From Bacillota bacterium (lineage in GTDB: Bacteria; Bacillota; Limnochordia; Limnochordales; ZCTH02-B6), in the NCBI GenBank assembly GCA_003387805.1, contig QGSR01000120.1:1-6264 (forward strand): a DNA stretch of 6,264 bases. Direction: 5' to 3'. The notes under the pieces were generated by a model that made no database searches, was not told the origin of the DNA, and saw nothing but the letters and a program-made list of their open reading frames with translations. Position numbers and translations under genes: made by a program. Of the stretch, positions 1-5,265 are shown piece after piece (the first letter of the stretch is position 1; each line of letters starts with the position of its first letter).

Positions 1-1
1 C

Positions 2-364
2 GGCCGGGACCACCTGGATGCGGGTTCGGTGGCGTCGCCGTACCGGGAAACCGAGGGCATGAAAGACGGCAGCGACGCCATCGCGGACTGGCCCATCCTG
101 AACGCGCTGCTGAACACGGCCGCGGGCGCCACCTGGGTGTCGGTGCACCACGGCGGCGGCGTCGGCATCGGCTACTCGCTCCACGCGGGCATGGTGGTGG
201 TGGCCGACGGCACCGATGACGCGGCCCGCCGCCTCGAGCGGGTGCTGACCACCGACCCCGGCCTGGGCGTCATTCGCCATGCGGATGCGGGTTACGAGAA
301 AGCCATCGAAACCGCCCGGGCGAAAGGCATTCGGATGCCCATGCTGGAGCCCGAGGCCGACTGA
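2..364 (+). CDS. hutU: Urocanate hydratase (urocanase), C-terminal fragment, 5' end outside window
   Basis: This is the last roughly 120 codons of urocanase, the cytosolic NAD+-dependent enzyme that hydrates urocanate to 4-imidazolone-5-propionate, the second step of histidine degradation. The reading frame is open from base 2 with no start, so the gene is cut by the window edge; the GTG at 29 lies inside the conserved domain and is not a start. Recognisable conserved blocks are [42 protein letters not shown] and [19 protein letters not shown], all typical of the C-terminal part of the family. The full family length is about 550 residues, so the NAD-binding core and the catalytic cysteine lie upstream and cannot be checked. 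It ends at TGA 362-364 and is followed by an intrinsic terminator, so it is probably the last gene of its transcript. Identification is near certain. Confidence 0.96.
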   Translation, partial: GRDHLDAGSVASPYRETEGMKDGSDAIADWPILNALLNTAAGATWVSVHHGGGVGIGYSLHAGMVVVADGTDDAARRLERVLTTDPGLGVIRHADAGYEKAIETARAKGIRMPMLEPEAD

Positions 365-404
365 ACCAAAGACGAGAAAGGCCGCCTCGCGCGGCAAGCG
401 GAAA

Positions 405-449
405 AGGGACCGGGGGCGGATATGTCGGCGCCCGGTCCCTGTTTTCTTT
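405..449. terminator. Bidirectional intrinsic terminator between hutU and msrA
   Basis: A perfect 10-bp stem (405-414 with 431-440; core GGGACCGGG/CCCGGTCCC) encloses a 16-nt loop. On the + strand it is followed by TTTTCTTT at 442-449, a good T-tract for terminating hutU. On the - strand the run of A at 402-405 gives TTTT after the same stem, so it can also stop transcription arriving from msrA. The two genes converge here, which fits a shared terminator. Confidence 0.85.
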
Positions 450-467
450 GTATACGGTATCGGCGGG

Positions 468-557
468 GCGCAGCCGCCGCCGCACCTGCTCGGCACCGAC
501 GCGCAACCGCCGCCGGTTTTGCTCGGCAGCGGCGCGCCTCATCCGCCCTTTGTCCGG
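468..557. repeat. Degenerate 33-bp tandem repeat, about 2.7 copies
   Basis: Unit 1 (468-500) and unit 2 (501-533) both start GCGCA(G/A)CCGCCGCCG and share GCTCGGCA; a partial, weaker third copy runs to about 557 and stops just before the msrA stop codon at 565-567. It lies in the convergent hutU-msrA spacer. The open frames across it in both strands look like GC-rich shadows, because no family is recognisable and the composition is simple. Confidence 0.5.
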
Positions 558-564
558 TTTGTGG

Positions 565-1101
565 CTACGCGTTCAGAAGCGTTGCGAAGCGCTGGCGAAA
601 CGCCGCCACCTTGGGCGCGATGACGAGCCGGCAGTAGCCTTGGTTTGGATTGCGGCGGAAATACTCGTTGTGGTAGTCCTCGGCCGGCCAAAACTCCGTC
701 AGCGGCACCACCTGGGTCACGATGGGGTCGTCCCACACGCCGGCCTCCGTCAGCTCCTTGATGTACGCCTCGGCCTCGGCCCGCTGTTCGTCATCGTGGT
801 ACAAAATGATGGAGCGGTATTGCGGACCGATGTCGTTGCCCTGGCGGTCCGGCGTGGTCGGATCGTGAATGCCGAAGAACACTTCCAGAAGCTGACGATA
901 GCTGATGACTGCGGGATCGTATTTGATTTGCACCACCTCGGCGTGGCCCGTGGTGCCCGTGCAAACTTGCTCGTACGTCGGATTCGGCACGTGCCCGCCC
1001 GCGTAGCCCGACTGCACGGAACGGACGCCGCGCAGCTGTTCAAAGACGGCCTCCAGGCACCAGAAGCAGCCGCCCCCGAGGGTAGCCGTCCGCTCGCTCA
1101 T
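565..1101 (-). CDS. msrA: Peptide methionine sulfoxide reductase MsrA
   Basis: MsrA reduces methionine-(S)-sulfoxide, free or in proteins, back to methionine in the cytosol, usually recycled by thioredoxin. The 178-residue product is a normal length for a single-domain MsrA. Visible hallmarks are the GCFWC active-site motif at residues 11-15 (catalytic Cys12, second Cys15), GYAGG at 32-36, the VCTGTTGHAEV block around 46-56, HDPTTPDRQG at 79-88 with QYRS at 94-97, and EDYHNEY at 141-147. Further cysteines are Cys47 and Cys157 (GYCRLVIAPK); either could serve as a recycling cysteine. No MsrB domain is fused. The ATG at 1101-1099 overlaps the upstream copZ stop as ATGA, so translation is probably coupled, and no separate promoter is seen. 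The stop is TAG at 567-565. Identification is very secure. Confidence 0.97.
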   Translation of the reverse strand: MSERTATLGGGCFWCLEAVFEQLRGVRSVQSGYAGGHVPNPTYEQVCTGTTGHAEVVQIKYDPAVISYRQLLEVFFGIHDPTTPDRQGNDIGPQYRSIILYHDDEQRAEAEAYIKELTEAGVWDDPIVTQVVPLTEFWPAEDYHNEYFRRNPNQGYCRLVIAPKVAAFRQRFATLLNA

Positions 1102-1298
1102 GCCTCGACCTTCGCCTCGTAGCCAGCTTCCTTGACCGCCTCAACCAGCTCCTTGGGCTCGGCGGAGCCCCGCACCACCGCGAAGCCGTCGTCCAGGGAC
1201 ACCTCCACGTCCTCGACGCCCAGCACTTCTTTAATGGCTTTTTCGACGGCGGCTTTGCAGTGCGCGCACGTCATTCCGTCCACCTTGAGCTTGACCAT
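1098..1298 (-). CDS. copZ: CopZ-like copper chaperone (heavy-metal-associated HMA domain)
   Basis: This 66-residue protein is one complete HMA domain of the Atx1/CopZ type. The metal-binding loop GMTCAHC is at residues 8-14 (Cys11, Cys14), and the rest matches the small ferredoxin-like fold, including AVEKAIKEVLGVEDVEV and a C-terminal AVKEAGYEA segment. Such proteins carry Cu(I) in the cytosol, typically to a CopA P-type ATPase or a copper-sensing repressor. No copA or csoR is in this window, so the partner is unknown and mercury or other soft metals cannot be excluded. The start chosen is the ATG at 1298, preceded by GGAGG (1313-1309) at a 10-nt spacing; upstream in-frame starts would extend past the normal family start. 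It is the first gene of an operon with msrA, overlapping it by 4 bp. Confidence 0.93.
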   Translation of the reverse strand: MVKLKVDGMTCAHCKAAVEKAIKEVLGVEDVEVSLDDGFAVVRGSAEPKELVEAVKEAGYEAKVEA

Positions 1299-1335
1299 TG
1301 CGCATTCGCCTCCGAATCGGGTTCGTTTCGGGTGG

Positions 1336-1361
1336 AGATTATACAAGTCCTAGGGTAATCT
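1336..1361. promoter_or_regulatory. Possible operator: inverted repeat overlapping the copZ -10 box
   Basis: AGATTA (1336-1341) and TAATCT (1356-1361) form a perfect 6-bp inverted repeat with a 14-bp spacer, covering the -10 box. The spacer contains CCTAGGGTA, which read on the - strand gives TACCCTAGG, resembling one half of the copper repressor CsoR operator type (TACCC...GGGTA). The second half is not conserved, so assignment to CsoR is only a suggestion. Confidence 0.3.
1338..1343 (-). promoter_or_regulatory. Probable -10 box of the copZ-msrA operon
   Basis: On the - strand this reads TATAAT, a perfect sigma-A -10 hexamer about 40 nt upstream of the copZ ATG, leaving an untranslated leader of roughly 30 nt that contains the GGAGG site. 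No good -35 hexamer is present at 16-20 bp spacing; the hexamer at 17 bp is GATTAA. The promoter may therefore need an activator or be weak. Confidence 0.6.
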
Positions 1362-1426
1362 TAATCGTTCCACGGAAGCGGCGTCAACATGCGGTTATTA
1401 CAAAATTTCAGACCGGTGGCGACGGG

Positions 1427-1471
1427 GACCACCGCGGCCCGGGGCGCCGCTGCCCGGGCGCCGCGGTGGTC
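1427..1471. repeat. Large GC-rich inverted repeat
   Basis: GACCACCGCGG (1427-1437) and CCGCGGTGGTC (1461-1471) are perfect 11-bp reverse complements, extendable by one pair (C1438-G1460). The 22-nt interior itself contains partly complementary GC-rich sequence around CCCGGG. There is no T-tract on either side, so it is not a standard intrinsic terminator. Confidence 0.7.
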
Positions 1472-1550
1472 GCACTGCGGCGCCCGGGCTGCCGCGACGG
1501 CCGCGCAGCGGTCGCACTGCGGCGCGGCCTGCCGCGACGGCCGCGCAGTA
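1468..1550. repeat. 42-bp direct tandem repeat, two copies
   Basis: Copy 1 (1468-1509) and copy 2 (1510-1550) both begin GGTCGCACTGCGGCG and both contain CTGCCGCGACGGCCGCGCAG. They differ by a small change and length difference in the middle (CCCGGG in copy 1 against CGGC in copy 2). It lies in the gene-free stretch between the copZ promoter and the thiamine-binding gene. Confidence 0.75.
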
Positions 1551-1597
1551 GAGCGGGACGCCTCGCACGTTGCACAGCCGCGGCGGGCCGTTCGCAA

Positions 1598-1627
1598 CAG
1601 GTGGTCCGGCCACCTGACCACTTTTTT
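1598..1627 (+). terminator. Orphan terminator-like hairpin with two alternative stems
   Basis: GTGGTC (1601-1606) pairs with GACCAC (1616-1621), directly followed by TTTTTT (1622-1627); pairing can extend with A1599-T1623 and a G1600-T1622 wobble. A competing stem, CAGGTGG (1598-1604) with CCACCTG (1610-1616), uses the same left arm and would prevent the first. Mutually exclusive stems before a T-run are the layout of an attenuator. No + strand gene directly upstream is known. Confidence 0.5.
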
Positions 1628-1715
1628 CGCAGCGGGAGTCCGGGTGGCGCGGCCCAAAACGCCGTTCTCGAGCGGGAAACCGCGTTCGCGGGTTAGACGC
1701 CTCCGCCCCGCGAAC

Positions 1716-1734
1716 TGGTCCGGTGGCCGGACCA
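1716..1734. repeat. Perfect hairpin at the edge of the 50-bp repeat array
   Basis: TGGTCCGG (1716-1723) and CCGGACCA (1727-1734) form an 8-bp stem with a 3-nt loop. The segment GGTGGCCGGACCAC (1722-1735) is the exact reverse complement of GTGGTCCGGCCACC at 1601-1614 inside the terminator-like hairpin, so the two sites are related in inverted orientation. Confidence 0.6.
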
Positions 1735-1870
1735 CTGTGCAGGCCTCTGTTTCGAGAATGCATTCCGCTTCGGTGGCCGGACCACTGTGCAGGCCTCTGT
1801 TTCGAGAATGCATTCCGCTTCGGCGGTTCGACCGCCGTTCAGGCGTTTGCTTCGAGAAGGCGTTCCACGG
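1721..1870. repeat. 50-bp tandem repeat: two identical copies plus a diverged copy covering the 3' end of the thiamine-binding gene
   Basis: Copies at 1721-1770 and 1771-1820 are identical base for base. A third copy at 1821-1870 matches at about 70 percent of positions and contains the last codons and stop of the adjacent - strand gene (stop at 1839-1841). Read on the - strand, the gene end VERLLEANA-stop corresponds to AECILETEAC in the copies, where the TGA is replaced by TGC. The simplest reading is that the units arose by duplication of the gene's 3' end and were later homogenised. Each identical unit also carries the palindrome GAATGCATTC, and the third copy carries a hairpin (CGGCGGT/ACCGCCG, 1821-1837) just after the stop codon. 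Confidence 0.85.
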
Positions 1871-2150
1871 CTCGCACTTTCTCGGCCATGGGAACGTTCT
1901 CGTCCCGCCGGTCGTCGATCTTGATGACCGTCGAAATACGCACCGCGCCCATGGTCGCCACCGCTTCGTGCATTGCGGCCACGGCTTCGAAAATGCGGCG
2001 CAAGTCGCCTTGAATGGTGGTGAACATCGGCTCGATCCGGTACTCCAGGTCCGGGTATTTGTCGAGCACCTTTATCGCCTCGGCCACGAACCGGCTGACG
2101 CCGGGCTCGCCCGTGCCCAAAGGCGCGACGCTGACGGCTGCGATGGCCAT
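1839..2150 (-). CDS. MTH1187/YqgV-family thiamine-binding protein (former DUF77)
   Basis: This is a 103-residue protein of the MTH1187/YqgV family (Pfam Thiamine_BP), a small cytosolic ferredoxin-like fold that forms oligomers. Structural work on the family supports thiamine or a related small ligand; the cellular role in bacteria is not settled. Family features visible are the N-terminal AIAAVSVAPLGTGEPGVSRF, the central EYRIEPMFTTIQGDL, and MHEAVATMGAVRISTVIKID followed by DRRDE near residues 79-84. Length is normal for the family (about 100). The ATG at 2150 is preceded by GAGGTG at 8-nt spacing. No thiamine gene neighbours it and no TPP riboswitch is visible upstream. A possible -10 (TAGAAT) lies at 2188-2183. 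Its 3' end lies in the diverged third unit of a 50-bp tandem repeat. Confidence 0.92.
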   Translation of the reverse strand: MAIAAVSVAPLGTGEPGVSRFVAEAIKVLDKYPDLEYRIEPMFTTIQGDLRRIFEAVAAMHEAVATMGAVRISTVIKIDDRRDENVPMAEKVRAVERLLEANA

Positions 2151-2182
2151 CGTACGTTCACCTCGCCCTATTGTTGTGAGCT

Positions 2183-2188
2183 ATTCTA
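2183..2188 (-). promoter_or_regulatory. Possible -10 box of the thiamine-binding gene
   Basis: The - strand reads TAGAAT here, about 33 nt upstream of the ATG at 2150, in the only AT-rich part of the spacer. No recognisable -35 sits at 16-19 bp. This is weak evidence. Confidence 0.35.
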
Positions 2189-2309
2189 AAGCCTTCGCTT
2201 CATGTGCGAGCGTCTCCTTTCCGGCCGCCAACCCGGCCGGCAGCGTCGGAGCAGGATTCCGCGGGCGGCAGGTGAAAGGTCTGGTTGCAGTTGGAGGAGG
2301 GAAACGCCT

Positions 2310-2702
2310 TTGTCCTTGAACGAGACCGGAGGCACCTGTTCGACCGCCGGGCGGAGCGCTGCGACGAGTCGGTCAACGCGGGCGAAGGGTTTCCGTTTGC
2401 AGGCTACAACGCCGTGCTGGAGGCCGTCGCGCGGCAGGCCGCAGTCGGCCCGGGCATGCGCGTGCTGGACGTTGGCATCGGCACCGGACAAAACCGCTTC
2501 CCTAGGAGCTGCGGGTCGGCTTTGACCGCATCGTGTCGGCCTACGTCTTGCACGAGTTCAGCCCCGAAGGGAAAATGAAGCTGCTGCAGTCGCTGGCCCG
2601 GGACGCGCTGGCGCCGGGCGGCCTTATCGTCATCTGGCTTTGCCGTCCGGGGCCCGGCGGTTTCCGCTTTGCCGCAGCCTGCGGTGCGACGGCGAGAGGT
2701 GA
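2310..2702 (+). pseudogene. Degraded class I SAM-dependent methyltransferase (frameshifts and internal deletion)
   Basis: Pieces of one methyltransferase are spread over three frames. A strong GGAGGAGGG site (2293-2301) precedes TTG at 2310 (reading MSLNETG), then the frame breaks near 2327 and continues as RHLFDRRAERCDESV, AGYNAVLEAVARQAAVGPG and the SAM-binding motif I VLDVGIGTGQ. After about 2495 the frame is lost again. Motif IV and the following helix reappear in another frame from about 2520: FDRIVSAYVLHEFSPEGK, then DALAPGGLIVI (motif V/VI region). The stretch that normally separates GTG from FD, about 40-50 residues, is missing. In the N-terminal motif, R and C stand where YrrT-like relatives have W and Y (FDxWAxxYDESV), each one base change away. 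The C-terminus decays and runs into the next gene. Enzymatic activity is very unlikely; the original substrate is unknown. Confidence 0.8.
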
Positions 2703-2705
2703 TTG

Positions 2706-3392
2706 GTGTTGCGCTATTTTCCGATATTGACCGGCGTGTTCGTCGCCGTGCTCATGATCAGCCAGGTGACGGCCGTCAAGCCCGTGGACATCGGCCTGTT
2801 CGGCATCATCATTACCGGTGCCGACCTGATTTTTCCGCTGAGCTATTTGATGGGTGACGTGCTGACGGAAGTGTTCGGCTTCGCCCGGGCCCGGGTGGCC
2901 ATCTGGACGGGCCTGGGGGCCAACGTGCTGTTGAGCGGCGCCTTGTGGCTGGTGGGCTCCATCCCCGGCGAGGCCGGCTGGGTGGCGGAAGGCGGCCAGC
3001 AGGCGTGGGACATGCTGCTGGGTCTGGCGCCCCGCATCGCCCTGGCCAGCCTGACGGCGTACGTCGTCGGCGAGTTCGTCAACTCGTACGTGCTGGCCCG
3101 CATGAAAGTGGCCATGCGCGGGCGGCACCTGTGGCTGCGGACCATCTCGTCCAGCCTGGTCGGCCAGGGCGTCGACACGCTCATCTTTTTCCCCATCGCC
3201 TACGGCGGCGAGTGGCCGTGGCCGCTGCTTTTCCAAATTATGGCGGCGGCCTACGTGATCAAGGTCGGCGTGGAAGTGCTGCTGACGCCCGTGACGTACG
3301 CCGTGGTGACGTTTCTCAAGCGCCGCACGGGCGTGGACGTGTACGACTACGAGACGGATTTCAACCCGTTCCGCATACAGTTCGACGACTGA
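2706..3392 (+). CDS. yhhQ: Queuosine precursor transporter, YhhQ/VUT family (DUF165)
   Basis: The product is an integral membrane protein of about 228 residues, the usual length for the YhhQ/VUT family, whose E. coli member imports the queuosine precursors preQ0 and preQ1 used to modify tRNA wobble guanosine. Six hydrophobic segments can be seen, roughly at residues 8-24, 32-50, 66-85, 107-130, 150-167 and 176-204. The family signature is the GDVLTEVFGFARARVAIWTG block at residues 50-69, and the second conserved region is ISSSLVGQGVDTLIFFPIAY near 147-166. The start is chosen as GTG 2706, six bases after AGAGG (2695-2699); TTG 2703 lies too close and TTG 2709 is also possible. It directly follows the methyltransferase remnant with no visible preQ1 riboswitch or promoter of its own. 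The family is certain, the exact substrate inferred. Confidence 0.93.
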   Translation: MLRYFPILTGVFVAVLMISQVTAVKPVDIGLFGIIITGADLIFPLSYLMGDVLTEVFGFARARVAIWTGLGANVLLSGALWLVGSIPGEAGWVAEGGQQAWDMLLGLAPRIALASLTAYVVGEFVNSYVLARMKVAMRGRHLWLRTISSSLVGQGVDTLIFFPIAYGGEWPWPLLFQIMAAAYVIKVGVEVLLTPVTYAVVTFLKRRTGVDVYDYETDFNPFRIQFDD

Positions 3393-3570
3393 GGCGGCGG
3401 TGCGGGAGCCGGGGCGATGCCGCCGGACTTGGCCGTGGGCGGCAGCGAGCCGGGCGATGCCCCCGGCTGTCGTCGCGGGCGGCCGGGCCACGGCCATGCC
3501 GCCGGCTTTGGCCGCCGCCGTCCTTTCGCCGGGCTGCGGCCCGGCCGGGCCGTTGGACAGGCCCGCCGTT
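3393..3570. other. Convergent spacer between the yhhQ-like gene and DUF4363 with GC hairpin
   Basis: No gene is seen. GCCGGGC (3528-3534) and GCCCGGC (3539-3545) make a perfect 7-bp stem with a 4-nt loop, which could end transcripts from both sides, but neither strand has a T-tract. A short direct repeat GAGCCGGG(G)CGATGC occurs at 3406-3420 and 3447-3460, about 41 bp apart. Confidence 0.45.
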
Positions 3571-3939
3571 TCAGCCGGCGAACTCTTGCCACACCGCGTG
3601 GAGCTCTTCGGCGTCAACGGCGGCCGACGCCCCGTGGCGAAGGCTGACGCCCGCCCGGACCCGGGCCAGTTGCTCCTCGAAGCGGAGCACCGCGTTGCGG
3701 GAGTTGTTCAGCAGCAGCCACGTGCGGCGTTTGTGCCATTCCTCCTCGACGGTGCGCAGCGTTGCCTCCGCCTGCTCCCAGCGCTCGGCGGCCACCTGCC
3801 GGCCGAGATTTTGGAGCAGCGCTTCCATCCGCGACTCCGGTCGCCATGCCGTGAACGCCAGCCCGGCGGCCACGACGAGGCCGATGATGGCCGCTGCGAG
3901 CAGGTTGAAGTTGATGCGCGGGATTTTGCGTCGGCCCAT
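3571..3939 (-). CDS. DUF4363 family membrane-anchored protein
   Basis: This is a 122-residue protein with a short basic N-terminus (GRRKIPR), one hydrophobic segment at about residues 12-31 (NLLAAAIIGLVVAAGLAFTA) and a predicted helical, charged remainder, so it is probably a single-pass membrane protein with its bulk outside the cytoplasm. The region with W, RTWLLLNNSRNAVLRFEEQL and LARVRAGV resembles DUF4363, a family of unknown function often found next to DUF421 genes in Bacillota, as here. The start ATG at 3939 has a near-perfect AAGGAGG (3953-3947) with 7-nt spacing. It lies 79 bp downstream of the DUF421 stop on the same strand, so the two probably share a transcript. Function is unknown; the assignment rests on the pattern and the neighbour. 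Confidence 0.8.
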   Translation of the reverse strand: MGRRKIPRINFNLLAAAIIGLVVAAGLAFTAWRPESRMEALLQNLGRQVAAERWEQAEATLRTVEEEWHKRRTWLLLNNSRNAVLRFEEQLARVRAGVSLRHGASAAVDAEELHAVWQEFAG

Positions 3940-3987
3940 GGCCCGGCCTCCTTGTGTCGGTAGTCGGTTGGTGCTCTCCGCCGTCCG

Positions 3988-4020
3988 GATGCGGCGGGGT
4001 CACCACCGCTGCGCCGCATC
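3988..4020 (-). promoter_or_regulatory. Intercistronic hairpin between DUF421 and DUF4363
   Basis: GATGCGGCG (3988-3996) and CGCCGCATC (4012-4020) form a perfect 9-bp stem with a 15-nt loop that begins at the DUF421 stop codon. There is no T-tract after it on the - strand. It could be a processing or stability element that sets the ratio of the two proteins, or a partial terminator. Confidence 0.5.
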
Positions 4021-4735
4021 ACTCCGACACTTTGTTTTCCTGCGGCACGTGCTGCAAGTCGTCGTGCAGATCGATGTACAGATTTCCTTGCGTATCCAGC
4101 TCGGCGTAGTAGACGTCGGCCATTTCGTGTCCCCGCCCGCGTACTTGCTCGACCAGCCACGCCTCGGTCAGGCCGAGCTGCTCGAGGTTGGCATGGACGA
4201 TATGGCCGTCCACGATGAGCTCCGTGGCGGGCCCTTTGTACGCCGTCGGTATGTTGAGATCGGCCGGCGTGGCCGGCAGCAGCTGCGACTTCTTCAGCAC
4301 CGACAGCTGCCCGCCCGGTTCGACGATGGCGAACTCCACCTCTCCCATGGAGAAAACGCCCTGGCTGCGCAGCTGCATGCGCAGGTCGTCGAGATTGTAG
4401 TTGAGCCGCTTCAGCGCGCCTTCCAAAATTTGTCCGTTCTGGACGACGACGGTGGGCTCGCCGTCCAGCAGCTTGCGCAGGCGGCGGCTGTACAAACTGA
4501 GACTGGAAGTGACCAGGCCCCAAAACGTCCACAGCAGCAGCGCCAGCCACGTCGGGACGAACTTGAGGTCCGGCTCGATGGACAGGCTGGCGGCGATGCT
4601 GCCGACGGTGATGCCGAAGACGTAGTCGAAGAAGTTGAGCTGAGCCAGCTGACGCTTGCCGAGCACCCGCGTCAGGGCGAGCATGGTGAAAAACGTGACC
4701 GTGCTGCGGATGGCGATGACGAGGCTTTCCGGCAC
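4019..4735 (-). CDS. DUF421 (YetF-like) membrane protein
   Basis: This 238-residue protein belongs to the DUF421/YetF family. The N-terminal third holds hydrophobic segments at roughly residues 5-24, 36-52 and 60-80, with the family signature RVLGKRQLAQLNFFDYVFGI then TVGSIAASL at residues 23-51. The soluble remainder shows the usual GEPTVVVQNGQIL (92-104) and LNYNLDDLRMQLRSQGVFSM (111-130) blocks, VEFAIVEPGGQLSVLKK, and a second repeat around 170-190 (TELIVDGHIVHANLEQLGLT). Bacillus relatives are spore inner-membrane proteins or are linked to spore resistance (YetF, 2Duf), but the molecular role is unknown. The start is GTG 4735, preceded by GGGAGGGGG; the open frame extends upstream to 5047, but that part is low-complexity repeat DNA and does not resemble the family. 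It is followed by DUF4363. Confidence 0.92.
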   Translation of the reverse strand: MPESLVIAIRSTVTFFTMLALTRVLGKRQLAQLNFFDYVFGITVGSIAASLSIEPDLKFVPTWLALLLWTFWGLVTSSLSLYSRRLRKLLDGEPTVVVQNGQILEGALKRLNYNLDDLRMQLRSQGVFSMGEVEFAIVEPGGQLSVLKKSQLLPATPADLNIPTAYKGPATELIVDGHIVHANLEQLGLTEAWLVEQVRGRGHEMADVYYAELDTQGNLYIDLHDDLQHVPQENKVSE

Positions 4736-4794
4736 GTCGGACCCCCTCCCGGGTGTAGCATCCCCACGCTGCCGGGCGAAGGTGCCTTCGGGCC

Positions 4795-4860
4795 GATGGC
4801 TGGGCCGGGCTGTGTTGGGCCGGGCCGATGGTTGGGCCGGGCTGGTGGTTGGGTCGGGCT
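4795..4860. repeat. 15-17 bp tandem repeat, four copies, upstream of DUF421
   Basis: Units GATGGCTGGGCCGGGCT (4795-4811), GTGTTGGGCCGGGCC (4812-4826), GATGGTTGGGCCGGGCT (4827-4843) and GGTGGTTGGGTCGGGCT (4844-4860) follow each other without spacers. They start about 60 bp upstream of the DUF421 start codon, so they would lie in its leader RNA if transcription starts further upstream. Confidence 0.8.
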
Positions 4861-5112
4861 CGTCGTGCGGCCGGACCGGCGGCGCGGCCGAGGCGGTGGT
4901 CCACCCGAGCCGATGGCCGTTCGGCCGTTCCGGGCCGGGCGGGGTCCAAAGCTCTGCGCGATGGCTGGCGGCTTCGGGCGGCCCGAGACGAAGAGCATCG
5001 CCATGGGTGACGACGACAACCGACTTCATGTTCATGGGTGGAGCCAAACGCCGGAATCATCGCCGTGGATGGCGAGCCTGCCCCCGGACGGTCTCCTTCC
5101 AAGGTCCTGAGC

Positions 5113-5118
5113 TATAAT
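5113..5118 (+). promoter_or_regulatory. TATAAT box in repeat unit A (possible -10)
   Basis: A perfect TATAAT lies at the 3' end of 153-bp unit A on the + strand, pointing toward the CmpB-like gene. No recognisable -35 is present at 16-18 bp (GGTCTC at 17 bp). If used, the leader to 5545 would be over 400 nt long. Confidence 0.3.
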
Positions 5119-5265
5119 TGCCGGCTTCGGGCGGTCCGAGACGAAGAGGATCGCCATAGGTGACGACGAAAACCGACTTCATGTTCATGGGTGGAGCCAA
5201 ACGCCGGAATCATCGCCGTGGATGGCGAGCCTGCCCCCGGACGGTCTCCTTCCAAGGTCCTGAGC

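Larger units (their letters stand above)
1395..1627 (+). ncRNA. Candidate structured small RNA or leader with terminal hairpin (speculative)
   Basis: No protein gene is supported here. On the + strand an AT-rich island (about 1392-1410, containing TTATTACAAAATTT) is followed by strongly self-complementary GC-rich DNA and then by a terminator-like hairpin ending in six T (1601-1627). Because the nearest upstream + strand gene is hutU, already terminated at 449, this terminator has no obvious client unless a transcript starts locally. No convincing -35/-10 pair was found and no known RNA family is recognised. Confidence 0.22.

Noticed and set aside
448..1122. A 224-codon + strand frame opposite msrA
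   Set aside because: msrA on the - strand has all family motifs; the opposite frame has none.
1361..1813. Protein gene on the - strand covering the 50-bp repeats
   Set aside because: The frame consists of repeat DNA read in shifting frames, with no ribosome binding site and no recognised domain; the 50-bp period is not a multiple of three.
2540..2705. preQ1 riboswitch in front of the yhhQ-like gene
   Set aside because: The sequence there is methyltransferase remnant and I could not find a preQ1-type hairpin with an A-rich tail.
2541..3617. A 358-codon - strand frame opposite the yhhQ-like gene
   Set aside because: It is antisense to a clear transporter gene; its H, R, Q and G-rich composition is typical of a complementary-strand shadow.
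4736..5047. N-terminal extension of DUF421 to an upstream start at 5047
   Set aside because: The extra about 104 residues come from repeat DNA and are P, R and G-rich, while the GTG at 4735 has a good ribosome binding site and fits the family start.
3708..5102. A 464-codon open frame on the - strand overlapping DUF421
   Set aside because: It is offset from the recognised DUF421 and DUF4363 frames, low-complexity and arginine-rich, and has no recognisable domain.
2945..5110. A 721-codon open frame on the + strand
   Set aside because: It crosses the yhhQ-like gene, DUF4363 and DUF421, all identified in other frames, and its translation is rich in R, G, P and A with no family resemblance. Long chance frames are expected in GC-rich DNA.
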